This document shows positions 23,326-37,852 of a stretch of 64,000 nt of DNA, one piece after another. The DNA is from Chrysoperla carnea. Its lineage: Eukaryota > Arthropoda > Insecta > Neuroptera > Chrysopidae. The position numbers and the translations under genes were made by a program. Each line of letters begins with the position of its first letter. The stretch's first letter is position 1. Below the pieces are notes generated by a model that saw only the letters and a list, made by a program, of their open reading frames with translations, had not been told where the DNA came from and made no database searches. The DNA lies in the NCBI RefSeq assembly GCF_905475395.1, contig NC_058338.1, positions 3,659,001-3,723,000 on the forward strand. Reading direction: 5' to 3'.

Positions 23326-26019
23326 AATTTTGTTATATTCAATTATACATTTGATAAATATTCAATTCAATTATTGCAATAGATAATTGAAATATGCACG
23401 TCAAGTTTTTGATTATTGTTTTAATATAATTATATTCTATTGTTCTTTATTGAACAAAAAAAAAAAACAACTCTTAAGCAATGGTGTTCCATCACTAAGG
23501 TCATATCCCCCATCCCCATTTAGTAGCTTCTATTCTATTCTATTTAGAAGCCCCGAACTAAAAAAAGGGGTGTTATACGTTAACGGAATCTTCTTAGCTA
23601 TGTTTCAAGTGCGAGCTTAGGGTTCTCTACCCGAAAAAACTAAAAAACTGGCGACAAGCTTCAAAATCGATTCAGTTTGGAAAAATCATGACATATAATT
23701 TTAACATATAAATAATTACTATGGAAATGAATGGTCAAATTAAACCTGGCTCAATTCATTTCGAAAAGTAAAATGGTAGAATAATTAGGTAATTCAAAAC
23801 AATAATTCAAAAGAACAAACTCAACTCAAATATTTCAATTTCAATTAATATATTTCGAAAAATTTATCCCAAAAAATGATAGGTCTCAAAGTATCCTTTT
23901 CATCTTATTTGATATATCCTTGGCCATCACTTTGATATTGATTTATGAAGGAGTGTTATAAGTTTAAAGTGTTTATCTGTGCGTCTGTGTGTTTCTCAGT
24001 GACATCGTAGCCCATAAACGGTCGGACCGACTTGATTGAGAATATTTTATAGCTTAGTTTCCAAAAATCGGTTTACAAGGAATAAATCGCATTTGTCGGG
24101 GTTTTTTTTTTGTACATTTCACTTGTTTGTATATAAAACAATTTGTAAACCTTGACAAATATTCTCCATTCAACATATTATTAAATTGATCAATACATTT
24201 AAATTGAACATTTCATGGATCTCTAACTTACTTTATTTATTTATATAATTTTATTGTTTCATTTAAATAGTTTATTGTTTTTCAATGTCATGCTAAAATT
24301 TATTCCTTCAAAAATTGTATGAGTTCAATTTCAATTATAAACCATTTAATTTCGGTATTTTATACAAAGAATGACAGACACCAGGAAATAATATCGTCTA
24401 ATTGGATAATTGATTCCTCTGAATTTGTTTGTTTTATCAATGAATTTACTACTGAGGACCGGGCTACACTAAAAAATTTCGAAACTATAAAAGTTGCGAA
24501 CAAGAAATCATCATGAAAAAATGAAAAATAATGCAGTATGCGTGACAGTTTTGAAAAATATTCATCAGTCCGATTTTTCAACGCCATACTTTGGAGAAAA
24601 CTAAAACGTTTTTAAGAATCAATTTCTTGGAAAAAATCGAAGTGTGGAAGAATCGAAAAAAACAAAAAAAAAAGGCTTTGAAACTAAAAAAACAAAATTA
24701 TTGAGACTAGCTGTCAAAACCATTCGAAAATTTACGAGAAAACACGGTTATATCACTAAAAAATATCACGTTTTTCGCCATTTATTTTCTCGACTTTTAT
24801 GACTCGCAGGAAATCTGTTTGGGGTGGAAATTCTAGCTTTTAATGGTATCAATTTAGAAAAAAGACTGTTTTCGTTAAGAGTTACCCTACAACCTCTGGA
24901 TAATTATTAATCTCGAATGATGAAACTGTTAGCCCTATATAAGTCGTCTTCCTCCAAATGATTCTACAGGATTCTATCGAAGCCAGAGACAACGCAGAAC
25001 ATCCAGAACTTTTCTATTGCCATTTTATACTTTAAGTCCCTGTCAAGGTTAGAGGAGGCTTATGGAAATATAGGTACTTGAAGAAAGTTACAATCAATTT
25101 CCAAAAATCGACCTAATTTGGCAGAAATGGACCACTATGATTTTTTTTTTTGGGTTTTCCACCTCAAAACGTAAATTAAAACCCTCATAGAATCACTCCT
25201 TTTTGTCTGACTGCTTATCTAGACCAATTTTTACAGAAACTTGATGTCTTGAGTTAAAATTAGTATCGTAGAATGAAAGAACGGACAAAATCAATTTTAC
25301 AAGGTACGATCTCAGGAGATTTCCTCATAAAGAGAAAAAGATCTTAATCCACATATACAAAAACTTTCAAAAACACTTTAATCTAGAAAGGACAAGTGTC
25401 CAGCCAAGCTAGAAAACTCGCTTAGTCAAAACTTGAACTCTTAAAACAGCTTTAAAGAAAAAGACGTTGTCAAGATTAAACTAGAATATGTCAACGAGAA
25501 CTTTTTTAGAGAACCGTTTACTGATATGAAAGCCTTCAGAGTACTTTCCATGTCAAAGGAAGAAATTCCTTTGCTGTATGTTATCCAAATGCGGTCATTA
25601 TTGAGACATTCCATACATTTCTCTGTTCTACACGTTTAAAAACAAAATTACAATTTATAATATAAATTCTATAAATATTTTGTAAATCAGATTAGTGTGA
25701 TTACAAAATATATTGGAATTACTTACATATATAAATAAATGTTATAAATAAATAGTTATAAATTGTTTAATAAATGAATCGCTTTAAGGTCTTAAATAAA
25801 AATATAAGGTGAAAGTACCCTGATCAAGTCAATAATAATCAGAAAACATTATTTATCTATTACATATGTTTGGTGTCTTGTATTCAAGGTGTACCTTTAC
25901 AGTTAACTTTGTCACAAGACCATCATATCATCATTTGACCATTAATATGTAATATCCATGTCCATATCGTCGTACATACAAAGTCAATATCAATGTTTCC
26001 AATCTATTTTTTTATACAA
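23326..26019. other. no gene recognised
   Basis: AT-rich. The open frames present are short and unsupported. The 24.9-25.6 kb part is less AT-rich and might be an old transposon relic, but no protein family can be read. Confidence 0.4.
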
Positions 26020-26372
26020 AAAAGGAGAAGCTTATCAATTCGACTGTATTTTTTTTATGTGTATTACCTCAGAACTTTCGACTGATGGGAGAATCGATTT
26101 TGATGATTCTTTATCTATGTGAAAGCTAGTGCTTCCCGTATGGTCCCATTTCATTTTGGTCCAGTTCTGACAACGACATCCAAGAGAAAATCATTAAAGT
26201 CTTAAATTTGCATTAAGTATGTACGACAAGAAGAATAACTCAATATCACGCCAACCGATTTCGATGATTCTTTTTTTAGTAACAAATTAGTTAGTGTACT
26301 TCAGAATCACTAAAATCCCAAAATAAAAAAAACTTTTAACAAAAAGAAAACCGACTTCAAAAGAAATGCTTT
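26020..26372 (+). repeat. dispersed repeat family D, copy 1
   Basis: Contains tcaattcgactgtat, acctcagaactttcgactg, tcccgtatggtcccatttca and an end with aaaaagaaaaccgacttc. The same blocks occur inverted at 31038-31384 and the ccgacttc end recurs at 30.7 and 54.9 kb. Confidence 0.8.
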
Positions 26373-28299
26373 ACATTTTTTGCGTAGGGTCCAGGAAGAA
26401 ACATTTAAAGGGTAACTTCTAGGATCTAGAAATTTAGTGATGGAAAAAAAAGATTTTTGTTGGAAACATTTTTGTTTATATTACTGTACATATAAAACAA
26501 CATGAGAGCTAATGAACGGATATGTAATATTGTTATAATGGTTTGTTTCTAAAATAACGGGAACATCTCTGACTTGTAGTGGGTCAAACACACTATACAT
26601 ACATATAAACATACATACATTAATGAATCAGACCCTAGTACGTAGCTAGAAGGGCAATTAAATGGGGGGTCTTCCCATCTCGTAACTCCAGAAAATACAG
26701 TACAACAAACGGTAGTCATATACTATAACTATAATATATGTGTTACTTTGATAATCCGTAGCTTCAAAACTATTCGTTAAAAATTTTTGTGCCCGGGAGA
26801 GCTTTTGATCAGTACGATCCGAAGCACATTTATGTGGGGTCCTTTATAAGTTGTCTTTTTGCTTATCTTTTCAATAAATTGGATAAGATTATTTTTAAAT
26901 TGATTGACCTGATGATTCAATATGTTGTTTTTGAAAAAAATGCTGCTTAACAGTCATAAAATTGAAATTAAACTTTCTTTGAGATCCCCCAAAATAAATT
27001 AATCTGACAACGCATGTGTCTAGACTATACTCATGTGAGTCACATGATACGCTACTTAGCTTTACTCTTCTTTAATTTACTAAATACATACCTGTACCTA
27101 CTTAATAATTATTACTATCTACCTATGATTATAAACTTTGTTGTATTATGAGAGCGAATGCAAGCAATAAGAAATGCATTTCTCTTATACAATAAACAAT
27201 TGGTTACTTTTTATTTAGTCTCAATATTCAATTCAAACATATTATTATAAAAATATCAATCATTAATAATTATACCTGCGTTAGTGCGTCCGTTTTAATT
27301 ATACTCCTGGTCTAGAAGCCTAAATTGTTGGCATTTATGAAACTAAGATTATAAGATGATAAAATTTTTCCAATTCAAGGTTCAGATGATAGAAAATTCC
27401 CACCAAATTTCAAAGGAATCGATCGAATAGAAGAACTTGAGGTATCATGTCAACCACCTCAAAAAATATAGTTTCAAGATAAAAACGCGTTTTAAGTTTG
27501 GGAGACAATTCCGACAGAGTAGTTCAGATAATAATATTACTCACTTTGGATTAATCGGCGCGGGCGATCCCAGATCCATACATTGGACCTACTATTACTT
27601 CATATGCAATGTCTTCAAAGTTATTTCTGCTAGCCTTCTTTTGAAGCAGAAGTAGCTCGCAGTACACGGAAAACACAGAAAATACGCTGTATCTCCGAAA
27701 ATAATTCGAATTTAAAAAAATTCGTTTAATTAATAATTATTCTTAAGAGACCAACCTTTAAAAATATGAAGAAAAAAAATCGATTTCTTTTAATTTCTAG
27801 ACCAGAATAACTGCCTTAAACTATATTTATTATGGTATTCGACAATCCTGCTTTTCAGCTCTCGTATCATTAAAATTAATCTGTAATATGAAAATGGGAA
27901 ATATTATCTTAAACTTCTATATTTATGCAAATATCTGATTCCATATTCGCGATTATTTTAAATGCTTCAAAACTATATTAAGATACGTGATAAACATTTT
28001 AATTTTTATCAAAAAAAACCAATTTTTTTTTAAATTTCACTTTTTAACATGCCTATAAATGTAAGTAAATATGTACAAAAATGAAATAAATAATGACTGA
28101 TTGTGAGTCATAAATAAATCCAGTTACTTTCTTTGTATTATCAATCAGAAAATGAAATTTCAATCAATGACCACACTAAACTTGATCGATCAGTTTGCAT
28201 GGAACTACTGCTGATCTAAAAATGTAAATGAACCCATCAGTCAAATGGGTATTATCGTTAGTCAAAAATAAATCATGATATTTGAAAAAAGTTAAAATT
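26373..28299. other. no gene recognised
   Basis: AT-rich intergenic DNA. A 27430-27660 stretch of mixed composition (aaaacgcgttttaagtttgg, ggcgcgggcgatcccagatc) looks like a repeat fragment but has no second copy in this window. Confidence 0.4.
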
Positions 28300-28750
28300 T
28301 ATGTAAAAATATACTTAAATATTCTTTCGATTTCGAGTCATAAAAGCACAATCGTAATTTTTAAACTGTATATCACGTGACCTAAAACGCGGGCAAGTCC
28401 TGCTGTGATGTCATATCGGTATGAGTCATAGACCATCAGTTAGTTCATTGTAGACAGCTGGGTATAATATATCCATAGCTAATAAGTATTTATATTTATT
28501 ATAATCAGATGTCTATGAATATATTTGTCAAACTTATTTGTGTTATTTCGTATAATGATACCCACATTACGATATCAAATTGGATACCCGCGTTTTTGGC
28601 AGTTTAAAAAATGTTTAAAATTTAATTTAAGTTTTTGGCAAGAAAGCGTGTGTATTTTTCCGAAATAAATTTTTTGTGACTTTTTATTAGCAAAATCAAC
28701 ATTTTGAAGTACTTTTTCAAAAATAGTGGAATACCCTATTGCGTAGTTTT
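28300..28750 (-). repeat. dispersed repeat family B, copy 2 (inverted)
   Basis: Inverse of 17931-18395 with the same block order, ending ataccctattgcgtagtttt. It is followed 46 bp later by half of a family C element. Confidence 0.85.
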
Positions 28751-28795
28751 ATGATAAACTATAAATTTTGCAACTCTTAAAAGTTACGGAAGCCT

Positions 28796-28985
28796 GAATG
28801 TCTCACTGTCCAATTATGAGTAAGTGACGCTACACTAGCTTATTTTTTAAATGTGTACTACCCACAAGTATAAAACCAACTTTTAAAAAAGTCATTAGTT
28901 CACTTTCAACAAGTGCATTTGTGACTTGTGGCATTATGGAAACGAACCTTTCGAATAAAGCAAGGTAGTGGATGCTATTTGGAAT
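28796..28985 (+). repeat. dispersed repeat family C, single arm
   Basis: Begins acggaagcctgaatgtctca and ends gcattatggaaacgaacctt. It matches the left arm of the complete foldback at 56865-57425 without the inverted partner. Confidence 0.85.
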
Positions 28986-30729
28986 TTCAAGCTAAGGTTG
29001 GCTAGGAGTGAAGAGGTAAAACCTAAAATTCTCTAGGTGCCATTTTTAAACTTCCCCTTCGATATTTAAATCAACGTGTTTTCACTCAAAACAATAATCA
29101 CATCAAGTCAAGGGTTATTAAGAGTGGATACTTTTAAAATGAACACACTGTATTTCTACAGTGTGTCATTATTTTCTTCGAGAAAATTTCTTACTGTACA
29201 ATTTTATATTTATTTATTATTTCGAATGAGTACAGTCATAGTGTGATAAAAGAAATTGATAATTCTATAAATGGTAAAAAAAAAAAAAAAAAACATTTAT
29301 CGGTAAAATCGTACTTAATCGGTAAAATTAATTAGAGCATAGACACACAATTTTTTTTTATGTTTCACTTTTTTATCTCAATATAAAAATTAATATGATT
29401 TGTTATAGTAGTGTAATTGTACATTATTATTGTATAATTTAATGCCATTTTGCTCGTTCGATGCACACTGATATATTTATAAATTATTATTAATTTATTA
29501 TGTGATAATGAAAACATAATTTTTTTATTTAAATTGTTAAATACTCATGTTTGACTGTCATATGCAAGGCTTTCATAAAGAACTTATTCAACTCTCTCTA
29601 ATTTCGGAATCAAGGACTTTAGGCATAGAAGAATAATGGCCAGTACCTGAATGACCGAGTTTTGCTCGTTATTTATCTTAAATGAAGTCTAGAGTTTCTA
29701 AAATTTCCGAAAGAACGACGTTTTCTTAAAATAAAACTTAGCTTGATCGATTTTTGGCCCCTAAAACCCCCTGCATATTAAACGTGTGTTACTTAACAAC
29801 GCCATCTACTGAAACCTAGCTTTAGTGTTTCAGTGTCTGTAAAGCAGTATTACTATTCGCCAATAGATGGCAGTAATAGTTACACTTTCAATTTGTTTCA
29901 GTTTTTCCTGAAAACACGGATAACACGTAATTCAATTATTCACCAGAATTTCAATCGATTAGAAGACTCAAAAAACTGATATAAGCTTTGCGAAATTATA
30001 CAATAAAATTGCTACTATAATTCCAGAAAATACAGAATATTTCGAAAACCTGGAAGTTAAAGTGAGGTAAACCTTAATGAAAAACACCGATATTTTGATC
30101 GTAGAACCTGAAAATGAAATAATAAACAGAGATTTCTATTTAAAACAATTAAATTTTGATACATTCCGCGTTTCCGGTTATTATGCTACGTAAATAATTT
30201 TAAAATGTACAGCCAATAATCCTCCATCTAGCCTTGAAAGAAAATTTAGCCATGACTTTCTATGTCGCATAGCCTAATCTAAAAAATTCTGTAAAAACAA
30301 ACGGTTTTGAAAAATTAGGTAAATAATTGAAAGTCATCACACTTACCTTATACGTACATGAAGGTAAAAAGTACAATATATATAATTTGATATAGATTTA
30401 TAATAAATAGATTTATAATAAAAAAAGTAGATATTAATTTGATTTGGTTCATAATTTTTATATTAACATAAATGTCTCATATCCGTTCTAAATTATAACA
30501 AAAACATACTCAATTAGAACCTCATTTTTTGTATTGTATTTTCCCAATATTTATAAATAAAACTTTTTATTTTACTTTCCAATTATAAATATCACGTTAC
30601 TTTCATCAATCTTACGCAATAACATAAACATTTTACCGCCTCCTACACGAAAAAGAAAATCAGATATGAGTTCTTGCTTATATAGGGTGCCCAAAATTAA
30701 CGCAAGAAGTAATTTTGATATAAAAAAAA
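28986..30729. other. no gene recognised
   Basis: AT-rich, with a 17-A run near 29278-29293. Short scattered open frames only. Confidence 0.4.
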
Positions 30730-31037
30730 CTTTTAACAAAAAGAAAAACCGACTTCAAAAGAAAAAGTTTTCCAAAGCAAATTAATATGGACTAAAAAGT
30801 AAAAAAAATAACGATAATATAATGTAGTTAAAATTATTGTTATTTTTGGAGTCGGTGTCAGCCAAGCTAATGTAGCAAACTGTTCTGTCAGAGTTGTTTC
30901 CTTGGCTGACACCGACTCCAAAAATAACAATAATTTTAACTACATTATATTATCGTTATTTTTTTTACTTTTTAGTGCATATTAATTTGCTTTGGAAAAG
31001 TTTTTCTTTTGAAGTCGGTTTTTCTTTTTGTTAAAAG
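30730..31037. repeat. family D foldback, near-perfect 308-bp hairpin
   Basis: Arms of about 130 bp run from cttttaacaaaaagaaa through accgacttcaaaag, aaattaatatg, ataacgataatataatgtag and ttatttttggagtcggtgtc to a ~45-nt loop, then back. Only a few mismatches separate the arms. A second copy, truncated on the right, is at 54895-55156. Confidence 0.9.
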
Positions 31038-31384
31038 TTTTTTTTATTTATTAATTTTTAGTGAATCTGAAGTACACTAATTAATTTGTCACTAAAAAAG
31101 AATCATCGAAATCGGTTGGCGTGATATTGAGTTATTCGTCTTCTTGTCGTGCATACTTAATGCAAATTTAAGATTTTTACGGTTTTCTCATGGATGCCGT
31201 TATCAGATCTAGGCCAAAATGAAATGGGACCACACGGGAAGCACGAGCTTTCAAATAGATAAAGAATCATCAAAATCGGTTCACCCAGTCGAAAGTTCTG
31301 AGGTAACAAACATAAAAAAAAAAAAAAAAAAAAACATACAGTCGAATTGATAACCTCCTCCGTTTTTGTTTGAAGTCGGTTAAT
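31038..31384 (-). repeat. dispersed repeat family D, copy 2 (inverted)
   Basis: Inverse of 26020-26372, directly joined to the hairpin at 30730-31037. It ends gtttgaagtcggtt, so both outer ends of the 30730-31384 composite carry the ccgacttc motif. Contains a long A run near 31313-31334. Confidence 0.85.
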
Positions 31385-31621
31385 AAAACACATTTTTTTC
31401 AAATTAAAAGTTGATTTTCCCTTATTTTAGTTAACACTGGAATAGTTTTCAACCTGCTCCGAAACAAAAACAAAAAAAATGAAGCATTCAAATATGTCAC
31501 TATCTTAAGCTTTAAAAATTATGTTGAATTTTTTTTACTAGTTAGTCTATTTTATTAAATAAAAGCTTTTTTTTTAAAATAGTATTTATATTGTTACAGA
31601 TAATACCCAAATTTGTATATA

Positions 31622-34600
31622 ATGCGGGTACTTTTAACATTATTAACGATACTTTTAACGAGTAATACGTTAATAAATGGAACAGCACATCGTATTCATT
31701 TACATCGACAAACACGAGCACAACAATCATCGGCATCGTCACGATTAAGTTATGACGAAACATCAACATCATTAGATTTTAATTATCATAATTATGAACA
31801 ACTTACCAAATATTTACGAACAATGAACTCACGTTATCCAAATTTAACGGCTTTATATTCGATTGGAAAATCTGTACAAGGTAAATCACTTTCAAAGCTA
31901 CTAAAAATTCAATTACCTTTTAAACCAATTTTGCCATTTTGGAATTATATTCCAGAAAAAAATCAATTTATTCATTCTCAATTCTAGGCCGTGATTTATG
32001 GGTAATGGTCGTATCTGCATCTCCTTATGAGCACATGTTAGGAAAGCCTAATATTAAAATTGTTGGAAATATCCATGGAAATGAAGTTGTGGGACGTGAA
32101 TTATTACTTCACCTTATCGAGGTAAGCTCATAAAACTCATTACTCAAACTTTTAGCGCTTTACAAAATATACAGGGTTGTTCAATAAGATGTTACCACGT
32201 AAAGGGGTGAGTCGTGTATCTTAAGAACATAAGAAAAGCCCTGCATTTAAAAAGTACATTTTTGGTAAAACCTTTGAAGAAATCCAAAAAAATACCAATT
32301 CTAGAGGAATGTAAAATTTAAACAAGATATTAGCAAGTTTCTCCCCCCCTCCGGGCGGAAAGTGTCAACTTTCATCCCGCTCCGCTAAACGAAGTTGAAG
32401 CCTTCCTCCTTTATCTAGCAGAAAAATAGTATACACACCACGGGAGCAAGTAAAGAATGTCTCAAATATCATGTTTGTCACCCTCGGCTTCGACAATGAA
32501 GTGTCACCTTCGACTTTTGCTCTCTAGATGTGTAATATTCTGTTGTTGGTACTTTTCCTTTTGCTTTAATGTAATTTCGAAAACCTCAATATTCGTAAAC
32601 TATTATTAACTTTGGACACTGCTTTTTAGTACTTAGTGGAAAATTATCAATCGGATAAATTTGTAAAATGGCTATTGGACAATACCCGAATTCACTTTTT
32701 ACCATCAATGAATCCCGATGGATTTGAAGTATCCAAAGAAGGAATGTGTGAAGGCGGCCAAGGACGGTAAGAAATCTTCAATTCATTTTAGAAACTTTTA
32801 TAAAGTTTTTGAAATTTTTTGAAATAGGTACAATGCACGTGGTTTCGATTTAAACCGAAATTTCCCCGATTACTTCAAACAGAATAACAAGCGAGCTCAA
32901 CCTGAAGCAGAAGCAGTTAAAGAATGGGTTAGCAAAATTCAATTTGTACTTTCTGCTAGTCTGCATGGAGGAGCTTTAGTTGCATCATATCCATTCGATA
33001 ATACACCAAATGCCAGTAAATATTTTTTAATAATTTTTTATTTATTCAAAAATTTGACCTTTACTTCGAAAAATAATCCCTTTTCTAGACTTAAAATGCC
33101 TTTCCATTTTAATTTAAGCACTATAGAGACACATTTTTAATAGTCTGAAGCTTATCCAAACGTCACTTTCGGTTCCAAGAAAAGATTTACGAAAGAAAAA
33201 AAAATTATTCACCTTTGTTACGGTTAAAAGAGAAAATTAAGGAAAATGGCAAGGATCGAGGGAAAGGGACAGACGACTCACGAAAGAGGCAATCTCTAGA
33301 CTTTTATTGCTACCCCAGAAATTCTGTACTCACTTTTGTTCAAGTTAAAAGACAAAAGAAATTAAAATTTCTTTAATTTTTATTAAGAGGGTTTAAAATT
33401 TGCAAAAATGAAGACAGATCATCGGGAATCTTAAATCAGTAGATCTGTCAGTAGAGCATAGTCAACTGTTCAGAGGGAGTTTAGCAGTTTAAAAAATTAG
33501 CCAAGCGCAGATCCACCCGCATTTAGGCACTCAATAAATTATTGACCACATATAAAATTACCCGAGAAATTACGTCATGCAATTTCAAATCATACTTTCT
33601 GCCCTTTTTTGCTTACAAAAGGAATTTGTAGGTCATCAGTGTTATGCGCACGTAAGTAACATTTTCGTTAAGAGTAATAAATCAAAATTTATATAGTTTG
33701 TAGTTTTTGCTAGTCAGAACCTAAGGGAAATATTTTAGACGCTAGGATATTTAAAGGTATAATTGAATTTTTTTCAAACATGTCCTTGGGGTGCAGTGTT
33801 CCAAGCTTATGGTGGCACACCATCTTTAACTCCTGACGACGATGTTTTCAAACACTTATCCTACACTTACTCCAAAAATCATGGGAAAATGTCAAAAGGA
33901 GTGTCTTGCAAGCGGGTAACAAATCATTTTGAGAATGGTATAACAAATGGCGCAGCCTGGTATCCACTTACTGGCGGAATGCAAGATTTCAATTATGTTT
34001 GGGGTGGTTGTATGGAAATTACATTGGAATTGTCTTGTTGTAAATATCCACCAGCGTCAGAACTGCCAAAATATTGGGAAGATAACCGTAATGTAAAGAC
34101 GAAAAGTTTTCACAAACGAAATTAACTTTGTTTTAAATTTTTTGTATTATTTTTGTAGTCGTTGCTGAAATTTATGTCTGAAGTACATCGTGGTGTCCAA
34201 GGTTTTGTCATGGATGAAAATAATAATCCTGTAGAGAAAGCAGCATTGAAGATTAAAAGTCGGGACGTTGGTTTCCAAACTACTAAATATGGAGAATTTT
34301 GGAGGATTTTATTACCAGGAGTCTACAAATTAGAGGTAATCTTGTATTCCCCATTCATCATACTTGACCCTCGAGAGTGGCGGATTCAGCCTTTGTAGGA
34401 ATGAGTTTTTATTAATAATTATTTTTTTAGGTTTATGCCGATGGATATTTACCTAAAGAAGTTGAATTTATGGTCATCGAAAAACACCCCACATTATTAA
34501 ATGTAACATTATTCTCATCAAAGGTAAGTAGTGCGCAGTGCTTAAATAAAACCTACTAAAAATTACGGGCGCACCAAATTTTCATTTACTAATTGAACAA

Positions 34601-36013
34601 ATTTTTTCTCTTCAGTATTCTGGACGGCCAGGCGTTTCCCAAACAAATAATAAGGTGATTTTATTTTTACAAAAAGAACCATTTGCATTTTTTTTATTAA
34701 ATTTTTTTTTAAATACTTAACATTTCAGCTCCAAGATTTTAGCGCTTCATATCAAAAGTTTTTTAAACATAAAAAATGTACTTAAAAAAAATTGATCGTA
34801 GTTTACACTGGAAGTTCAAAGTTATCTTTTTTTAAATAAACAAAATAATTTTCAATTATAAGCGGAATATTTTTCTTTGTAGTCTCATTGCACTGACTTA
34901 GAGTAGATATAAGATTTTGCACACCTCCCCTCTTTTTCATTTAGAATAGTATCGGAAAGATTTTAGATTACAGTTGTGCAAAATACTGCCTGGCGACTGT
35001 TCAGTGAACTTCTAATATTTCTGGATGATATCATTCACTGTCTATAGCGCCCAACGAGCGGTGAGCGAGGACGGTGCAGCATGATTTGGGCGGATATACG
35101 TGTTTCTTTCTAACTCTTCTGCTCATGCTCATCTGTCACATATCTGTACAATCATACAACTTTATAGTCAGTCACTTTCAAACCAGACTGTTGAACGAGA
35201 AAGACATGTATACCCGTCATCTTCTTTCTCTGTCTCCTCGCTGCCAGTAGGCTAGAGAGCGTTCTAGCCTCTCTATATTTCAGTGGAGGGCAAAGCATCA
35301 GACTTGTTGACGGGAGACTGGTTGATTATAACGCCACGGAGCCTGTGATGTCCATTGTAAAATGTATTGTTCTATTTTAAATCGAGAAGTGGCTTCTACA
35401 AGCCCACCTTGATGATTGAGACTTTGCGACAAGTATTAAGATAAATTAAGCTATCTTCATCTAAAGCTAACTAGAAAATAGTTGAGAAGGATAGAAGCCT
35501 TTTGAGTGGATTTTTGAGGCTTGAACTACCAAAACTGAAATCTTAGACGATACCACATTTTGGGCATAGATGGAGATACAAATTTTCGGACTTATCCTTC
35601 TTGGGAGGAGAAATCGGGAGATCGGAGGCAATTTCTCGACAAAATTCTTCAAATTCGTCTTCCTGTTAATTTATCAAATAAATGTCTGCCAGCAGTATGT
35701 AAAGTTTGTGCAATCGGGAATTTATTTGGCAAGAGACTATTCAGACAAAATTTTGATACCTTACAGAAATTCCAAAAAAAAATTTCAAACAATGTGTTAA
35801 AATCTTGGACTTTTCTCGTTTTAATAAAAAAAAAGGGAATTCTAAAAATCTATAAATAAAATTATCCATTTTTTGTAAATATATTATTTCTAGGAACCTT
35901 GGGACATTAATACAGGGAAAAGTACTAAATCTACTACTAGCATAATTTCACACAGTACAACAGTAACAGTTCCTAGTATAGACCCAGATTCTGTGGTATT
36001 TCCATCAGATTGA
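31622..36013 (+). CDS. metallocarboxypeptidase, M14 family (CPE/CPM/CPD type), 480 residues
   Basis: Nine exons: 31622-31880, 31988-32121, 32630-32766, 32828-33015, 33797-34092, 34159-34335, 34431-34523, 34616-34654, 35894-36013. All joins keep frame. A signal peptide ([17 protein letters not shown]) leads a single carboxypeptidase domain and a transthyretin-like domain (from about residue 345). Expected catalytic and zinc residues are present: H116 and E119 ([10 protein letters not shown]), N186-R187 (FDLNRNF), H223 (SLHGG), Y306 (MQDFNYVW) and E317 (EITLEL). The enzyme should remove C-terminal Lys/Arg from peptides in the secretory pathway or outside the cell. Length matches carboxypeptidase E, but CCKYPP after the catalytic Glu is more CPM/CPD-like. 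Neither known tail has a transmembrane or GPI signal. ATG 31622 was chosen because the signal peptide follows directly. Paralogue identity is not certain. Confidence 0.93.
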
Positions 36014-37852
36014 TCTTGTACTCAAATATACAAATAAATTTATCTGTATTATATAAATATAAATAACAAATTCTTTGGTTGTAAGTACCTTCGACAAAAC
36101 TATCTCAATTGCGCTTTCTTGCCTGATTCATTATACTTGCCAATTGCGACTAATACTTATTTGCCTGATTTAATCTATATTTGCATGTTCTTGAACTTTC
36201 ACTTTAATCTACTAAAACTTTCTCTTCCATTTCTAACTTCAAATAATAATATGGGAAAAAAGAAATTTCTTACATTTCATCAAACTGGTCAAAATATTTC
36301 TAAAAGCTTTGACTAATCACAAAAAGGGCGAAAGGTGTTGTGGGACATCCGGTAGGAACTATGTTCGTTTCGCTATAAAAATTAAAAATTAAAAAAAAAA
36401 ATCTATTGTCATGAATGGGTTTCGATCTGACGACCTTTGGCATGAGGAGCGGATACCCTTAGTACAATACCATATCCTCACTTAGAATATCTACTATTAA
36501 TATTTCAAGATAATTAACTATAAAAAAGTTTCGATCGTTTTTTTTGCGTCTAGTCCCCATCCTTCAAACGCGCGATAAGGAACATAGTTCGAAAATTTCA
36601 TTTATTTTAAAGGTTTATGGGAGTAACTAAAACAATTGGCTATGCATGAACAAAATTTTAACAACCACTGTGTTTATCAATTTAAAAAAATTTTCAATCA
36701 TATTATCCTCCAAAATAAATCGATATTCGTCCAGAAATTGTATACAATTGCAAGTTTTCCCTAGCATTTCTTATGCTCGATTGACTATTTGTCAATTTTA
36801 AAACTTCCGTGCAATAAACAATTCAACAGGCTTCCTGAATTTACCAGGAATGCCTTACAATACAATAAAAAAGCCGGAAAATACGATTAAATGTGGAAAA
36901 ATGATGGAACAGGGTGGTTTTAAAGGGAAGGCAACCACATTCAGTTGCCTAATAATCTCAAATTCATGATTAGCGACAATTTCTGAGGTGAAATTCAGAA
37001 TTCTCCAATTTTTTTAATCATAGACACTTCTAGGAGTAGTTTCAATGGCGTTGCAACCATCCTCAGTTGCATTTTGACCTTGGATTCGTGAACAGCGATC
37101 CCAAAAAGTGTACTAAGAGCTACCGAAATTTTTCAATCGATAAAGTTGATAAATACGACTTTGTCAACAGCGTCTAGACTTACATAATTCCAAAATCGAG
37201 CAACGAAAAATCTTGATTTTATTCTTAAAGTGCAAACAAATTACACACTAAAAGGCCCAGAAAATTTTAAGACAAAGCACCTAAGAATCTTCTTAATTGA
37301 TCACTAACCAAGAAGAACATATTTCAAGGCGAGCAATTTGATTTAAACTATTGGGATAACTTTTTCCCTTGTTGATTACTGTGATCATTATCGATTTATT
37401 TAAAATTGATACAATGAATAACAAAATAATCACTTATTGATTTTTTACGTTACAATCATTGACTTTTTGACATTTTTGTAACTCAAACGTCAATGGTTTC
37501 TATTGAAGATTGACATTTCTATCTATTTCTATATTGAACTGTCTCTACTTATATATATCACAAATCATAGACGTATATTATCACTAATCACAGACTTATT
37601 TAATTGAGTCTCACCAATATCGCTATTTGTTTGCGAATTCTATTGAAATCGAGGAAAAGCAGTTCAAAAATATGGTTAATATAGTCTCTAACTCAAAAAG
37701 ATTTACGTGATACGCTAAGTCCCTCCTTTTCATTCCCGTCTATTAATAATTTCTTGAAATTTTGCACAAAAATATCGATTTATTTTGAATAAGTGAATTA
37801 TAACATATTTTTTTTTGGCAACTCAGATACTAATTGGATTATAAATTTCCAG
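36014..37852. other. interval between the two carboxypeptidase terminal exons
   Basis: AT-rich. An AATAAA-type signal (caaataaattt) follows the exon-9 stop at about 36030-36040. A tRNA-like sequence lies at 36408-36482. No other coding exon could be supported. Confidence 0.6.
36408..36482 (-). pseudogene. degenerate tRNA-Met-like sequence
   Basis: On the minus strand, GGATATGGTATTGTAC resembles a D-arm, CTCATGC an anticodon loop with CAT, and GGTCGTCAGATCGAAACC a variable loop plus T-arm close to elongator tRNA-Met. The stems are eroded and the acceptor does not pair. An A-rich run follows its 3' side, which would fit retroposition. Confidence 0.4.

Noticed and set aside
31157-31402. 81-codon minus-strand open frame ending in LNLH
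   Set aside because: It lies wholly in family D repeat and includes a poly-A/T run read as a Phe stretch.
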